In this document: one piece after another, positions 16,523 through 24,885 of the stretch
How the letters are laid out: the number at the start of each line of letters is the position of its first letter
Position numbering within the stretch: the stretch's first letter is position 1
Origin: Ruminococcus flavefaciens
GTDB lineage: Bacteria; Bacillota; Clostridia; Oscillospirales; Ruminococcaceae
Direction: 5' to 3'
Assembly: GCA_002373775.1 (NCBI GenBank)
Contig: DFJW01000113.1
Location: 9,298 to 73,297 of the forward strand
Length of the DNA stretch: 64,000 bases
Position numbers and translations under genes: made by a program
Notes under the pieces: model-generated
Databases searched by the model: none
What the model saw: the letters and a program-made list of their open reading frames with translations, nothing else
Told to the model about the DNA's origin: nothing

Positions 16523-17201
16523 CGTCCTTCACTTTATTGCCGATATAGCTGCACACCTTGTCGATCTGCTCGCAGAAGTCACCGCCGAAACAATCATCGA
16601 AAAATGCGCTTCCTATAGTGAATGCCCATGGTGAGCATTCGCAGAGCTCGTCCAGTCTTTCGTAGCTGTTCACACTTCCGGCTATACATACCGGTGCATC
16701 CACCTCAGCTGCAAAGCGGCGGTTCAGTTCGGCAGCATCGCCGGTATAGCGATAGCCGAGAAGATCTATGCCGTATGCACCTTTGGAGATATACTCACGG
16801 GCTTCAGCGATCATGCCTTCGATAGTTCCTTCCAGCACGGAAGGTCTGCCCGTTACTCTGCCTACAAACGGCATATACTTTATGCCGCGTTCCTTGCAGA
16901 ATGTGTTCACGGAATCGAAAAAAAGCGTACCCATGAGTATATCGCATCCGCACTCCGCTGCCATCCGTGCACCTTCAAGGCATTCATCTTCGGTATAAGC
17001 CACCACTTCCAGCACCGTTGTCTTGCCGCATTTTTTCATATAGCCGAAAAGTTCCTTCATCTGGCTGAACGGCAGTGCCTTTTCTTTGAATCCCCAGTAA
17101 CGTGCGGCTGAATCCCGGCACTCACTGAAGATCTCACTTGCATTTTTCACGGTGCAGTCATTGTAAGTGAGCATGACTATAAGTTCTGGTTTTCCTTTCA
17201 A
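16503..17201 (-). CDS. Putative TIM-barrel protein of unknown function
   Basis: 232 residues, first gene of the PqqD/HprK-like operon. I do not recognise a named family. The layout suggests a phosphate-binding TIM barrel: alternating strands (TTVLEVVAY, CDILMGTLFF, YGIDLLGYRY) and a typical late Gly-rich phosphate site in PVCIAGSVNSYE, then FTIGSAFF, as in HisA/TrpF or NanE-type enzymes. It starts with TTG behind GGGGG. The next start, ATG at codon 10, has a poor ribosome site. Cytoplasmic. A small-molecule isomerase or aldolase role is only a guess. Confidence 0.65.
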   Translation of the reverse strand: MKGKPELIVMLTYNDCTVKNASEIFSECRDSAARYWGFKEKALPFSQMKELFGYMKKCGKTTVLEVVAYTEDECLEGARMAAECGCDILMGTLFFDSVNTFCKERGIKYMPFVGRVTGRPSVLEGTIEGMIAEAREYISKGAYGIDLLGYRYTGDAAELNRRFAAEVDAPVCIAGSVNSYERLDELCECSPWAFTIGSAFFDDCFGGDFCEQIDKVCSYIGNKVKDGEPALV

Positions 17202-17240
17202 GTTTTTTCCCCCAATATGATTTCTATATGTTAGTATAAC

Positions 17241-17269
17241 ATTGTATCATAATTATGGATATTTGTCAA
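17241..17269 (-). promoter_or_regulatory. Consensus promoter of the PqqD/HprK-like operon
   Basis: On the minus strand TTGACA (17264-17269) and TACAAT (17241-17246) are 17 bases apart, about 40 bases before the first gene. No other convincing promoter was seen until past the ABC gene, so this one probably drives the whole set. Confidence 0.8.
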
Positions 17270-17300
17270 ATAATACAGCAGAGTATCATTGCCGCTTAAC

Positions 17301-17463
17301 GCGGATGTGATCTGCGAAAGGCAAATATTTTTCCGCGTCTCTTGCCATTTCTTGAATTATATGCTATAAGCAGCGTGACGCTGCACCCTTGATCGCGGAT
17401 GAGTTTTTTGAACGGCAGATATTTTTCCGCGTCTCTTGCTATTTCTTGAATTATATGCTATAA
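17301..17463 (+). repeat. 94-base tandem duplication of a promoter region
   Basis: Bases 17301-17369 recur at 17395-17463. The last 50 bases differ at two positions only, while the first 19 are looser. Each copy holds a full promoter, so the P-type ATPase gene appears to have duplicated start sites. Confidence 0.85.
17342..17370 (+). promoter_or_regulatory. Upstream copy of the duplicated ATPase promoter
   Basis: TTGCCA (17342-17347), 17-base spacer, TATAAG (17365-17370), with TGC before the -10. A short hairpin GCAGCG-TGA-CGCTGC follows at 17370-17384, at the expected transcription start. Confidence 0.65.
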
Positions 17464-17464
17464 T
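17436..17464 (+). promoter_or_regulatory. Downstream copy of the duplicated ATPase promoter
   Basis: TTGCTA (17436-17441), 17-base spacer, perfect TATAAT (17459-17464), with an extended TGC. It is the better of the two copies and lies about 50 bases before the ATG. Confidence 0.75.
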
Positions 17465-17519
17465 ATGTCAAGGCATTAATGCGTAGGCATACATTTGTAT
17501 TGCGAGGTATTTTAACATA

Positions 17520-19904
17520 ATGAAAAACGAGATAGTCGTACATTCAGAACCACCCAAGAGAATACGCGCTGACATCGACACCGGTCTTACTTCCGAACAG
17601 GTCAGCGCCAGAAAAGCGGAGGGCTATGACAACAAACCCGTCGAATCCCCTTCAAAGACTACAAAGGAGATCTTCACCAGCAATATCTTCACATATTTCA
17701 ACTTCCTTTTCATCGTACTTGCCGTATTTCTTGTTGCGGCAGGCTACTACAGGGACATCTCTTTCCTCCCTGTCATAATGGCGAATACGCTCATCGGTAT
17801 CATTCAGGAGCTGAAATCCAAATCCACTCTTGATAAACTCACCGTACTCAATGCGCCGGTCACTACTGTAATACGCGACGGGCAGAAGAGCACAGTCCCT
17901 TCTCGGGAACTCGTTCTCGATGATATCGCCGTTTTCAGCGCAGGCAATCAGATAAGTGCCGATGCTGTCGTAGTCAGCGGTGAAGTATCCGTAAACGAAT
18001 CCCTCCTCACCGGCGAATCAGATGAGATAGCAAAACACCGCGGTGACAAGCTGATGTCAGGAAGCTATATCGTGTCAGGCTCCTGCCGGGCAAGGCTTGA
18101 AAAAGTCGGAAAGGATTCTTATATCTCAAAGCTCACACTTCAGGCGAAGAAGTCACGCAAAGGTGAACAGTCGGAAATGATACGTTCCCTTAACAGGATA
18201 GTCAAATTCGCAGGTATTATCATCATCCCTATAGGTGCGCTCATATTCGGTCAGAGCTACAGCCTCACCGGTGAAGTCAAAGAGAGCGTCCGCTCAATGG
18301 TCGCTTCTGTCATCGGAATGATACCGGAAGGTCTGTTCCTAATAGCCAGCGCCACACTTGCTGTCAGCGCCATGAGACTCGCTTACGATAAGGTGCTTGT
18401 CCATGATATGAAATGTATCGAGACTCTCGCCCGCGTAGATGTGCTCTGCGTTGACAAGACCGGTACTATAACCGAAAACGTGATGCAGGTCATGGATCTC
18501 ATCCCGGCTTACAGCGATTATCCGATCGAAGAGATAAACGGTCTGCTCAGCGATTTTGCTGCCGCTCAGGCTGCGGATAACGAGACCATGCGGGCTATCA
18601 AGAACTATTTCAAGAGACCTGCCGGCAAATCTGCCGTCAGCCACACCGGATTCTCCTCCGAATTCAAGTACAGCAGCGTCACCTTCAATGACGGTTCATT
18701 TGTACTCGGTGCTCCCGATTTCATACTCGGCGAGCATTTCGATGAACACCGCAAGACCATAGAAGCTAACAGCCGCAAGGGATACCGTGTGCTCGCTTTC
18801 GGCTCTTACAGAGGCACTCCCGACGGAAAGGCGCTCAGCTGCCCTATCTCGCCTATATGCTTTGTCATCCTCGCCAATCCGATCCGTAAGGATGCTCCGG
18901 ATACATTCAGGTATTTCGATGAACAGGGCGTTGCTATAAAGGTAATATCCGGCGATAACCCCGTCACTGTTTCAGAAGTCGCAAAGCAGGCAGGAATCAG
19001 GCATGCTGCTGACTATGTTGACGCTTCCACTCTGACCACTGATGAATCTATCAATGACGCTATAATGCGCTATACCGTTTTCGGAAGAGTTACTCCGGAT
19101 CAGAAGCGCAAATTCGTTAAGGCACTAAAAAAGAACGGCAAGACCGTCGCAATGACCGGCGACGGCGTAAACGATGTTCTCGCACTCAAGGATGCGGACT
19201 GTTCCGTTGCTATGGCTTCGGGAAGTGATGCTGCCTGTCAGGCTGCACAGCTGGTGCTCCTTGAATCCGATTTTTCCAAAATGCCGAACGTTGTTCTGGA
19301 AGGAAGAAAGGTCGTGAACAACCTTGAACGTTCCGGAAGTCTCTTCCTTGTAAAGAATATCTTCTCACTCATACTCTCACTGATAACCCTCGGTTTCGGC
19401 ATAGCTTATCCGCTGAAGCCTTCACAGCTCACTCTCATAAGCCTTTTCACCATCGGCATCCCCGGACTTTTCCTCTCGCAGATGCCCAACAAGGAACTCA
19501 TCAAAGGCAAATTCATGACCAATATCCTGCTGAAAGCACTTCCTGCCGGTATAACCGACACCGTGATCGTCGGTGCTATGATATACTTCGGAAGTGTATT
19601 CGGAGTCAGTCAGACCGATATCGCGACAGCCTCCACCATACTCCTCAGCATTGTAGGTCTCATGATAGTATTCCAGATAAGCAAGCCTATGGATGTTTAC
19701 AAAATGTGGCTGTGGGTATTCTGTGCCCTCGGTCTTGTGTTCTGCATGATATTCGTAAACGACTTCTTTGATATCACTGCAATGTCACCGAGAGCTGTAC
19801 TGCTCTGCGTGAACTTCACCGTTGTGGCTGAACCTCTTATGCGTTACCTCACTCTTGGCATCAGCAAGATACGAGAACTGTTCACCAAGATACAGAAAGC
19901 CTGA
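17520..19904 (+). CDS. P-type cation-transporting ATPase (CtpE-like)
   Basis: 794 residues, an integral membrane ion pump. Motifs: actuator loop TGES at 164-167, phosphorylation site D312-KTGTI, hinge TGDGVNDVLALKDADC, and an intramembrane MIPEGL, the type found in P2 calcium/magnesium pumps and in the calcium transporter CtpE rather than the CPC of heavy-metal pumps. There is no N-terminal metal-binding domain. Calcium is the likeliest ion, but specificity is not proven. The Shine-Dalgarno site is weak (GCGAGG, distant). Transcribed from the duplicated promoter upstream. Confidence 0.88.
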   Translation: MKNEIVVHSEPPKRIRADIDTGLTSEQVSARKAEGYDNKPVESPSKTTKEIFTSNIFTYFNFLFIVLAVFLVAAGYYRDISFLPVIMANTLIGIIQELKSKSTLDKLTVLNAPVTTVIRDGQKSTVPSRELVLDDIAVFSAGNQISADAVVVSGEVSVNESLLTGESDEIAKHRGDKLMSGSYIVSGSCRARLEKVGKDSYISKLTLQAKKSRKGEQSEMIRSLNRIVKFAGIIIIPIGALIFGQSYSLTGEVKESVRSMVASVIGMIPEGLFLIASATLAVSAMRLAYDKVLVHDMKCIETLARVDVLCVDKTGTITENVMQVMDLIPAYSDYPIEEINGLLSDFAAAQAADNETMRAIKNYFKRPAGKSAVSHTGFSSEFKYSSVTFNDGSFVLGAPDFILGEHFDEHRKTIEANSRKGYRVLAFGSYRGTPDGKALSCPISPICFVILANPIRKDAPDTFRYFDEQGVAIKVISGDNPVTVSEVAKQAGIRHAADYVDASTLTTDESINDAIMRYTVFGRVTPDQKRKFVKALKKNGKTVAMTGDGVNDVLALKDADCSVAMASGSDAACQAAQLVLLESDFSKMPNVVLEGRKVVNNLERSGSLFLVKNIFSLILSLITLGFGIAYPLKPSQLTLISLFTIGIPGLFLSQMPNKELIKGKFMTNILLKALPAGITDTVIVGAMIYFGSVFGVSQTDIATASTILLSIVGLMIVFQISKPMDVYKMWLWVFCALGLVFCMIFVNDFFDITAMSPRAVLLCVNFTVVAEPLMRYLTLGISKIRELFTKIQKA

Positions 19905-19939
19905 ATCGCAGCAAAAAGCACAAATCTGATGCAGTATTC

Positions 19940-19967
19940 TTGTGCAATCTTACAAAATCAATAAAAT
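19940..19967 (+). promoter_or_regulatory. Promoter of the dockerin-serpin gene
   Basis: TTGTGC (19940-19945), 16-base spacer, TAAAAT (19962-19967). Transcription would begin near 19975, giving a leader that contains the hairpin at 20022-20056. Confidence 0.5.
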
Positions 19968-20021
19968 ATAGAAAAAACTTCCCATATCTGAGACATTTAT
20001 CTTTACGAGAGGGAATCCAGC

Positions 20022-20066
20022 GCCCGGTATTCTTACTGTATTCCTGAATGCCGGGCAGCACTTTTA
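20022..20066 (+). terminator. Hairpin, terminator of the ATPase gene or serpin leader element
   Basis: GCCCGGTATTC (20022-20032) and GAATGCCGGGC (20046-20056) form an 11-base stem with one G-U pair. TTTT follows 5 bases later. It could end read-through from the ATPase gene or attenuate the serpin gene. Confidence 0.55.
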
Positions 20067-20118
20067 TCCTGTAATTCTATGATCTGTTTATTATTATTTA
20101 TGAAAGGACGTGCTTCTT

Positions 20119-21996
20119 ATGCTACCGATCAATCTGTTTTCAAAGTCACTCGCTGTTCTTATGAGTGCAGCTATACCATTTACCGCAAGTGCAGGAGAGC
20201 TTTCTTCCTTGAAGAAGGAAAGCCTTTCTGAGCGCACTTCGCTTTCTGTAAAAGCTTCATCAGCCGCTATCGCTGCTGAGAAAGGTTATATCACCTATGA
20301 AGATCTGTATATAACCAATGTCATATATGATAACGACGGCAATAATGTCGAAATGATCGAATTCTTCAATTACACCAGCGGACACGGTTATTTTTCAGTA
20401 TACTGTGACAACTACCTCGATGAGCGCACTACTCAGGATGCTTTAGCAGCAGTTACTCCGGGTACTGTCATAACAATAACTTATGAGCCGCACTACTATG
20501 AGTCATACTGTGAGGAAGACGTTATCAGCAGGGTAGTCAGCCTCAAGATAAAGGGCGTTGAATATGTGGGCGATGTAAATGATGACGGTATCGTCAATAT
20601 ATTCGACCGCATAGCAATGCAGCAGTACCTCGCAGGCAAACTAACACAGGATGATATCAATGCCGGCAATGCAGATGTAAACGAAGACGGAATCATCGAC
20701 AACACCGATCTCAAAGAACTGAACGACTATCTCCTCGGCAGAAGCAAGCGATTCAACAGTCCCGGAAAGATAGGCAGTGTAAGGCTCACTCCTGCTGTGA
20801 CAGTTCTCAGCGGCAAGGGCAAGGACGCTGATGAGCAATTCGTAAACGCTCAGATGAAGTTCTCCACCGAGCTCTTCAAAGAAGTCGCTAAAGCTGAGGG
20901 CAGCGGAAACATCCTCATCTCTCCCCTGTCTGTAATGACCGCTCTCGCCATGACTGCAAACGGTGCAGATGCCCAGACTCTTGAGGAAATGGAAAATGTC
21001 CTCGGAGACGGCATGGATATCGAAACTCTTGACAAGTACATGGTATCCTATCTCCGCAGACTTACAAACAAAAAGTACAAGGTCGGCAAAACAGAAAAGT
21101 CAAAACTGAAGATAGCAGACTCTGTATGGTTCAGAGATATCGATGCACTTCACGTCAAAGACGAGTTTCTCCAGAAGTGCTCTGATTACTTTGGTGCAGA
21201 CGCTTACAAGACCGCTTTCGATGACAGTACAAAATCTGATATCAACAACTGGGTGAATGACGGCACAGAGGGCATGATAAAGGAATTGTTCGGCCGTGAT
21301 TACCAGTTCAGCGATCTGATAATGATGTGCCTTATCAATACAGTCTATTTCGAAGATACATGGGAGAGTAAGTATACCGATTCATATCCCGGAAAATTCA
21401 CCAAGGAAGACGGTTCAGCATATACAGTCGATTATCTCTATTCAGACGAATTTGACTACTACAAAATGGATAATGCACAGGCATTCCGCAAAGACTATCA
21501 GAACGGCGATTTCAGCTTCGTGGGCATCCTTCCGGATGAAGGTATCGGCGTTTATGATTTCGTAAATACTCTTGATCCCGAAACTCTCAGCAAGGAACTC
21601 AAAGTAAATGACCTCGGCAGCGCTGAGCTTCACGTTAAAATGCCTAAATTCAAGTACAATTACTCAACTGATCTCAAGGAGGCTCTCGAAAACATGGGCA
21701 TGCCTTCAGCATTTATAAGCCGCGTTGCAGATTTCTCGAATATCTGTGAGCCTGTAGATGATATAAACACGCTCAACATCAGCAGCGTTATCCACAAAAC
21801 TGCTATCGAACTCAATGAGAGCGGTACAAAGGCAGCCGCAGTAACTGCTGTTATAATGGATGCTGCAACAGCTGCACCCCGTGAGGTCATCAACCTTGAT
21901 CTCGACAGACCTTATGTTTACATGATCGTTGATAACGATACTGACCTCCCCATTTTCATGGGCGTTATCACCGATCCCACACCGAGCTCAAAGTGA
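20119..21996 (+). CDS. Secreted serpin with internal dockerin
   Basis: 625 residues from the ATG at 20119. A GTG at 20110 sits too close to AAAGGA. Order: signal peptide (to about residue 26), a small N-terminal domain (about 45-145), type I dockerin at 151-212 (GDVNDDGIVN and ADVNEDGIID loops), then a full serpin domain (about 230-620). The serpin shows NTVYFEDTW and a reactive loop with the inhibitory hinge G572-TKAAAVTAV, ending near the LPIFMGVITDP strand. The small alanine-rich hinge predicts an inhibitor; the likely P1 region is IMDAATA, suggesting elastase- or subtilisin-like targets. Cellulosomal serpins are known from clostridia and ruminococci and are thought to protect the complex from proteases. 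Confidence 0.92.
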   Translation: MLPINLFSKSLAVLMSAAIPFTASAGELSSLKKESLSERTSLSVKASSAAIAAEKGYITYEDLYITNVIYDNDGNNVEMIEFFNYTSGHGYFSVYCDNYLDERTTQDALAAVTPGTVITITYEPHYYESYCEEDVISRVVSLKIKGVEYVGDVNDDGIVNIFDRIAMQQYLAGKLTQDDINAGNADVNEDGIIDNTDLKELNDYLLGRSKRFNSPGKIGSVRLTPAVTVLSGKGKDADEQFVNAQMKFSTELFKEVAKAEGSGNILISPLSVMTALAMTANGADAQTLEEMENVLGDGMDIETLDKYMVSYLRRLTNKKYKVGKTEKSKLKIADSVWFRDIDALHVKDEFLQKCSDYFGADAYKTAFDDSTKSDINNWVNDGTEGMIKELFGRDYQFSDLIMMCLINTVYFEDTWESKYTDSYPGKFTKEDGSAYTVDYLYSDEFDYYKMDNAQAFRKDYQNGDFSFVGILPDEGIGVYDFVNTLDPETLSKELKVNDLGSAELHVKMPKFKYNYSTDLKEALENMGMPSAFISRVADFSNICEPVDDINTLNISSVIHKTAIELNESGTKAAAVTAVIMDAATAAPREVINLDLDRPYVYMIVDNDTDLPIFMGVITDPTPSSK

Positions 21997-22038
21997 AACT
22001 ATAACTCCTGACAATTCTCCATTCTTTTATTTTACCTG

Positions 22039-22069
22039 TGGCGGACTATATGTCCGCCATTCTTTTTTC
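22039..22069 (+). terminator. Rho-independent terminator of the serpin gene
   Basis: TGGCGGAC (22039-22046) and GTCCGCCA (22052-22059), loop of 5, then TTCTTTTTT. Confidence 0.9.
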
Positions 22070-22107
22070 AGCTGCTGCATGCACAGATCAGGAATGTCCG
22101 TTTGGAG

Positions 22108-22136
22108 TTGATACATTGACAAATGTCTGATATAAT
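22108..22136 (+). promoter_or_regulatory. Flavodoxin promoter
   Basis: TTGATA (22108-22113), 17-base spacer, TATAAT (22131-22136). A leader of about 68 bases follows with two small inverted repeats (AGGAG/CTCCT near 22150, GTTAG/CTAAC near 22180). Confidence 0.8.
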
Positions 22137-22210
22137 ATAATTGTTTTAGGAGACTAACTCCTTATTATTTTGTTTTACAGTTAGCTTATTCTAACGGAAA
22201 GGAACTAAAC

Positions 22211-22633
22211 ATGGCAAAGATCGCAGTAGTATTCTGGAGCGGCACAGGCAACACTGAGGCTATCGCAAACGCAGTAGCTGACGGTGCAAAGGAAAAGGGC
22301 GCAGAAGTTGAGCTTCTCGGTCCCGCTGACTTCAGCGCAGATTCTGTAGACAATTATGACGCTTTCGCATTCGGCTGCCCTGCAATGGGCGCTGAGGTTC
22401 TTGAAGAGGATGAGTTCCAGCCCATGTGGGATGCTGTTGAGTCAAAGCTCAGCGGCAAGAAGATCGTTCTCTTCGGTTCATACGGCTGGGGTGACGGTGA
22501 GTGGATGAGAAACTGGGAAGAGTCAGCTAAGAACGCCGGCGCAGAGATCGCAGCTGAGTCTCTCACTATCAACGAAGCTCCCGATGATGACGGCATCGCT
22601 AAGGCTAAGGCTCTCGGCGCTGCTATCGCTTGA
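22211..22633 (+). CDS. Flavodoxin
   Basis: 140 residues, a short-chain flavodoxin that carries electrons on FMN and can replace ferredoxin when iron is scarce. FMN phosphate loop WSGTGNTEAIA (9-19), then FGCPAMGAE (50s loop) and FGSYGWGDGEWM (90s loop), typical of clostridial flavodoxins. Acidic overall. Its codon use is strongly biased toward favoured codons (GCA, GAG, AAG, GGC), suggesting high expression. It is monocistronic between a strong promoter and two terminators. Confidence 0.95.
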   Translation: MAKIAVVFWSGTGNTEAIANAVADGAKEKGAEVELLGPADFSADSVDNYDAFAFGCPAMGAEVLEEDEFQPMWDAVESKLSGKKIVLFGSYGWGDGEWMRNWEESAKNAGAEIAAESLTINEAPDDDGIAKAKALGAAIA

Positions 22634-22676
22634 CAAATAGCTATCACCATTTTCCAACTTCCATAAGAAACCCGGA

Positions 22677-22706
22677 CCGCGCCCTGAAAACACAGGGCGC
22701 GGTTTG
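22677..22706 (+). terminator. First terminator after flavodoxin
   Basis: CCGCGCCCTG (22677-22686) and CAGGGCGCGG (22693-22702), loop of 6, then TTTG. Confidence 0.75.
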
Positions 22707-22717
22707 CGGTATATATG

Positions 22718-22755
22718 AAAACGGACGGGCAGTATCTACTGTCCGTCCGTTTTAT
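22718..22755 (-). terminator. Bidirectional terminator between flavodoxin and the M23 gene
   Basis: Two 15-base arms (22720-22734 and 22737-22751) pair with one G-U, with TTTT on either side depending on strand. It serves the convergent M23 gene and backs up the flavodoxin terminator. Confidence 0.85.
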
Positions 22756-22759
22756 TGTG

Positions 22760-24100
22760 TTACCATGTCGTAGGTTCTGCAAGTGCGTCTCTCATAGACA
22801 CCATATCGAATATGTCAACTGTTCCGTCGCTGTTGAGATCAGCTGCCTTGTACTGTGCTTCGGTAAATGTTCCGCGTCTTACAAGGTAATTCTGGAGAAG
22901 TACCATATCAGATTCGCTAACCTCTTTATCGCCGTTTATATCGCCTTTTTCAAGAACAGGATCGGGATCTGGATCGGGATCAGGCTGAGGATCCGGATCG
23001 GGCTGAGGCTCTTCTTTCGGATTTCCGACTTTGAAATCCGACTTTACAAGTTCATACTTGTTGCCGAGAGAGTCTTCGGCATTCACTATGTAGGTATAGA
23101 ATCCTTCGCTGAGAGCGTTGAAAACGATCTGCTTGTCAAAATAAGTATTCAGGTCATATGAAGTAGTATTGGGCTTTATCTCGCATACCTGAGCTGTCGG
23201 CTCACCGCTGCGTGTATAAACGCCGCCGCTTATCTTCGCTATAGGATAAACCGACTTTATAACGCCTTTCAGCGAGAATGCTGCACCTATCTGAAGGCTG
23301 CCTGTCGGATAGGTCTGACCGCTTATAGTCATTCCGGGCTTTGCATCCTCAACTTTCTGAAGGTAATCCATTGAGCTGTATCCGGAAACTCCGTTGCATG
23401 TCACATGCGCCCATTTTCCGTTAGCTTTTGTCACGATGACTTTATCACCGGGATTTATCCTGCCGATGATACTGTATTCAGAACCGTGGCCACTGCGGAT
23501 ATTCAGATATGTTGTTACGCCTTTGGTAGTATATGTTCCGGCATATGAATCGGAACAGGTGCATTCAGGTGCAGGAGTCGTAGTTCCGGGAGTGCCGTTG
23601 TATGTAAAATAAGTCTGCGGATCATAATATGTGACACACGGCCAGCCGTTGAGCAGATTATTGCAGATGCCGAAATGCAGATGATATCCCGATGACTGTC
23701 CTGTACTTCCTACAAGCGCTATAGGATCGCCGGCTTTTACAGTCTGTCCTGCTGAAACGAGAAGTGCAGAAGCATGGGCATAGAAAGTATACACGCCGAT
23801 GTCCTCATGATATAGGATGACCATATATCCGTAAGCATCTTTCCAGTCCGCTGAGATAACTTTTCCGGGATATGCGGCATAGATATTGGTGTTGCTGTTA
23901 GCCTGAATGTCTATACCGTTATGATAACCGGATACATCATAGGTGTTCCTTGTGCTGTCAAAGGCTGTTGTTATGGTCTTATACTCAGGTTCTACCGGCC
24001 ATACTGCGTCTGTGCCGAATGCAGACATCGCGCCTGCATTTAAAACGAAAAGCACAGCAGAAGCAATACCGGCAGTCACTTTACTTAAAAATCTCTTCAT
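22760..24100 (-). CDS. Secreted M23 peptidase with SH3 domain and dockerin
   Basis: 446 residues. Order: signal peptide (to about 28), LytM/M23 domain (about 33-160) with zinc and catalytic residues H60-NGID64, H109 and H140-LH142, an SH3b domain (about 185-250, YLNIRSGHGSEYSIIGRI), an Ig-like region (about 255-360), a Pro-Asp repeat linker, and a C-terminal dockerin (GDINGDKEVS and ADLNSDGTVD). Such enzymes cut peptide cross-links in peptidoglycan. Being dockerin-linked, it might trim cell wall during cellulosome assembly or attack other bacteria; both are inference. AAGGAG lies before the ATG. Confidence 0.92.
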   Translation of the reverse strand: MKRFLSKVTAGIASAVLFVLNAGAMSAFGTDAVWPVEPEYKTITTAFDSTRNTYDVSGYHNGIDIQANSNTNIYAAYPGKVISADWKDAYGYMVILYHEDIGVYTFYAHASALLVSAGQTVKAGDPIALVGSTGQSSGYHLHFGICNNLLNGWPCVTYYDPQTYFTYNGTPGTTTPAPECTCSDSYAGTYTTKGVTTYLNIRSGHGSEYSIIGRINPGDKVIVTKANGKWAHVTCNGVSGYSSMDYLQKVEDAKPGMTISGQTYPTGSLQIGAAFSLKGVIKSVYPIAKISGGVYTRSGEPTAQVCEIKPNTTSYDLNTYFDKQIVFNALSEGFYTYIVNAEDSLGNKYELVKSDFKVGNPKEEPQPDPDPQPDPDPDPDPVLEKGDINGDKEVSESDMVLLQNYLVRRGTFTEAQYKAADLNSDGTVDIFDMVSMRDALAEPTTW

Positions 24101-24137
24101 GTGCTTAAAACTCCTTAAATATAATGAACTGACTTAA

Positions 24138-24166
24138 ATAATAGCACATTTTTATAAAAATGTCAA
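24138..24166 (-). promoter_or_regulatory. Promoter of the M23-dockerin gene
   Basis: On the minus strand TTGACA (24161-24166) and TATTAT (24138-24143) are 17 bases apart. A self-complementary ACATTTTTATAAAAATGT lies within the -35/spacer region and could be an operator. Confidence 0.8.
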
Positions 24167-24268
24167 TGAATTATGCAGCACACCTCAAAACCTCCGCAAA
24201 CAATACAATTTATTGTGCTGTGCCCGCTGTATTTTGGTAACTTAACGCAACATTTCCGGATTTTCATA

Positions 24269-24829
24269 TCATACAGATATGCTTTTTCTTATCCTTCCGG
24301 AAACAAGCACTGCCAGTATGAGTTTCAGTATATCCGGTATGATAAACGGAATAACACACAGTCTGAGTGCCTTCGCAAGTGTTACTGCGCCATTCTTTCT
24401 TGTGTATATGTACATGAACCATGCTGTTCCAAAAGCATAGCACACGAGAAGTCCGACCAGCATTGCTGCTATGCTTACAGCTAAATGCTTTCCGAATAAC
24501 TTCTCAGCTGCCATACATACCAAGGCAATGAATATGAAGCCGATTATATATCCTCCGGTAGCTCCGAACAGAACACCTGCTCCGCCTTTCATGCCTGAGA
24601 ATACAGGAATGCCTACAGCACCCAGAAGTATGTATACAAGTATCGAAAATACTCCCCTGTATCCGCCAAGTATGCCTATCGTACAGAACACCGCAAAGGT
24701 CTGCAATGTAAAAGGCACCTCAGCCGGCACCGATATCCATGAGCATACCGCTGTGACCGCTGCCATCATTGCCATAAGCACCATTTCTTTTGTCGTGAAT
24801 ACGCTATTCGTCGTCTTGCTTTTCTCCAT
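24269..24829 (-). CDS. bioY: BioY biotin transporter (ECF S-component)
   Basis: 186 residues, six hydrophobic segments. BioY signature: VPAEVPFTLQTFAVF near residue 33, GVFSILVYILLGAVGIPVF, and GATGGYIIGF. It binds biotin and imports it with the shared EcfAAT module, which is not in this window. The gene stands alone, with AAGGAGGT before its ATG and a consensus promoter overlapped by an inverted repeat that looks like a biotin-repressor site, so expression is probably shut off by biotin-loaded BirA. Confidence 0.95.
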   Translation of the reverse strand: MEKSKTTNSVFTTKEMVLMAMMAAVTAVCSWISVPAEVPFTLQTFAVFCTIGILGGYRGVFSILVYILLGAVGIPVFSGMKGGAGVLFGATGGYIIGFIFIALVCMAAEKLFGKHLAVSIAAMLVGLLVCYAFGTAWFMYIYTRKNGAVTLAKALRLCVIPFIIPDILKLILAVLVSGRIRKSISV

Positions 24830-24856
24830 GATATTTACCTCCTTGATCTTTCAGTT

Positions 24857-24885
24857 ATTATAACACAGCACGCCTGCAATGTCAA
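24857..24885 (-). promoter_or_regulatory. Consensus promoter of bioY
   Basis: On the minus strand perfect TTGACA (24880-24885), 17-base spacer, perfect TATAAT (24857-24862). Confidence 0.9.
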
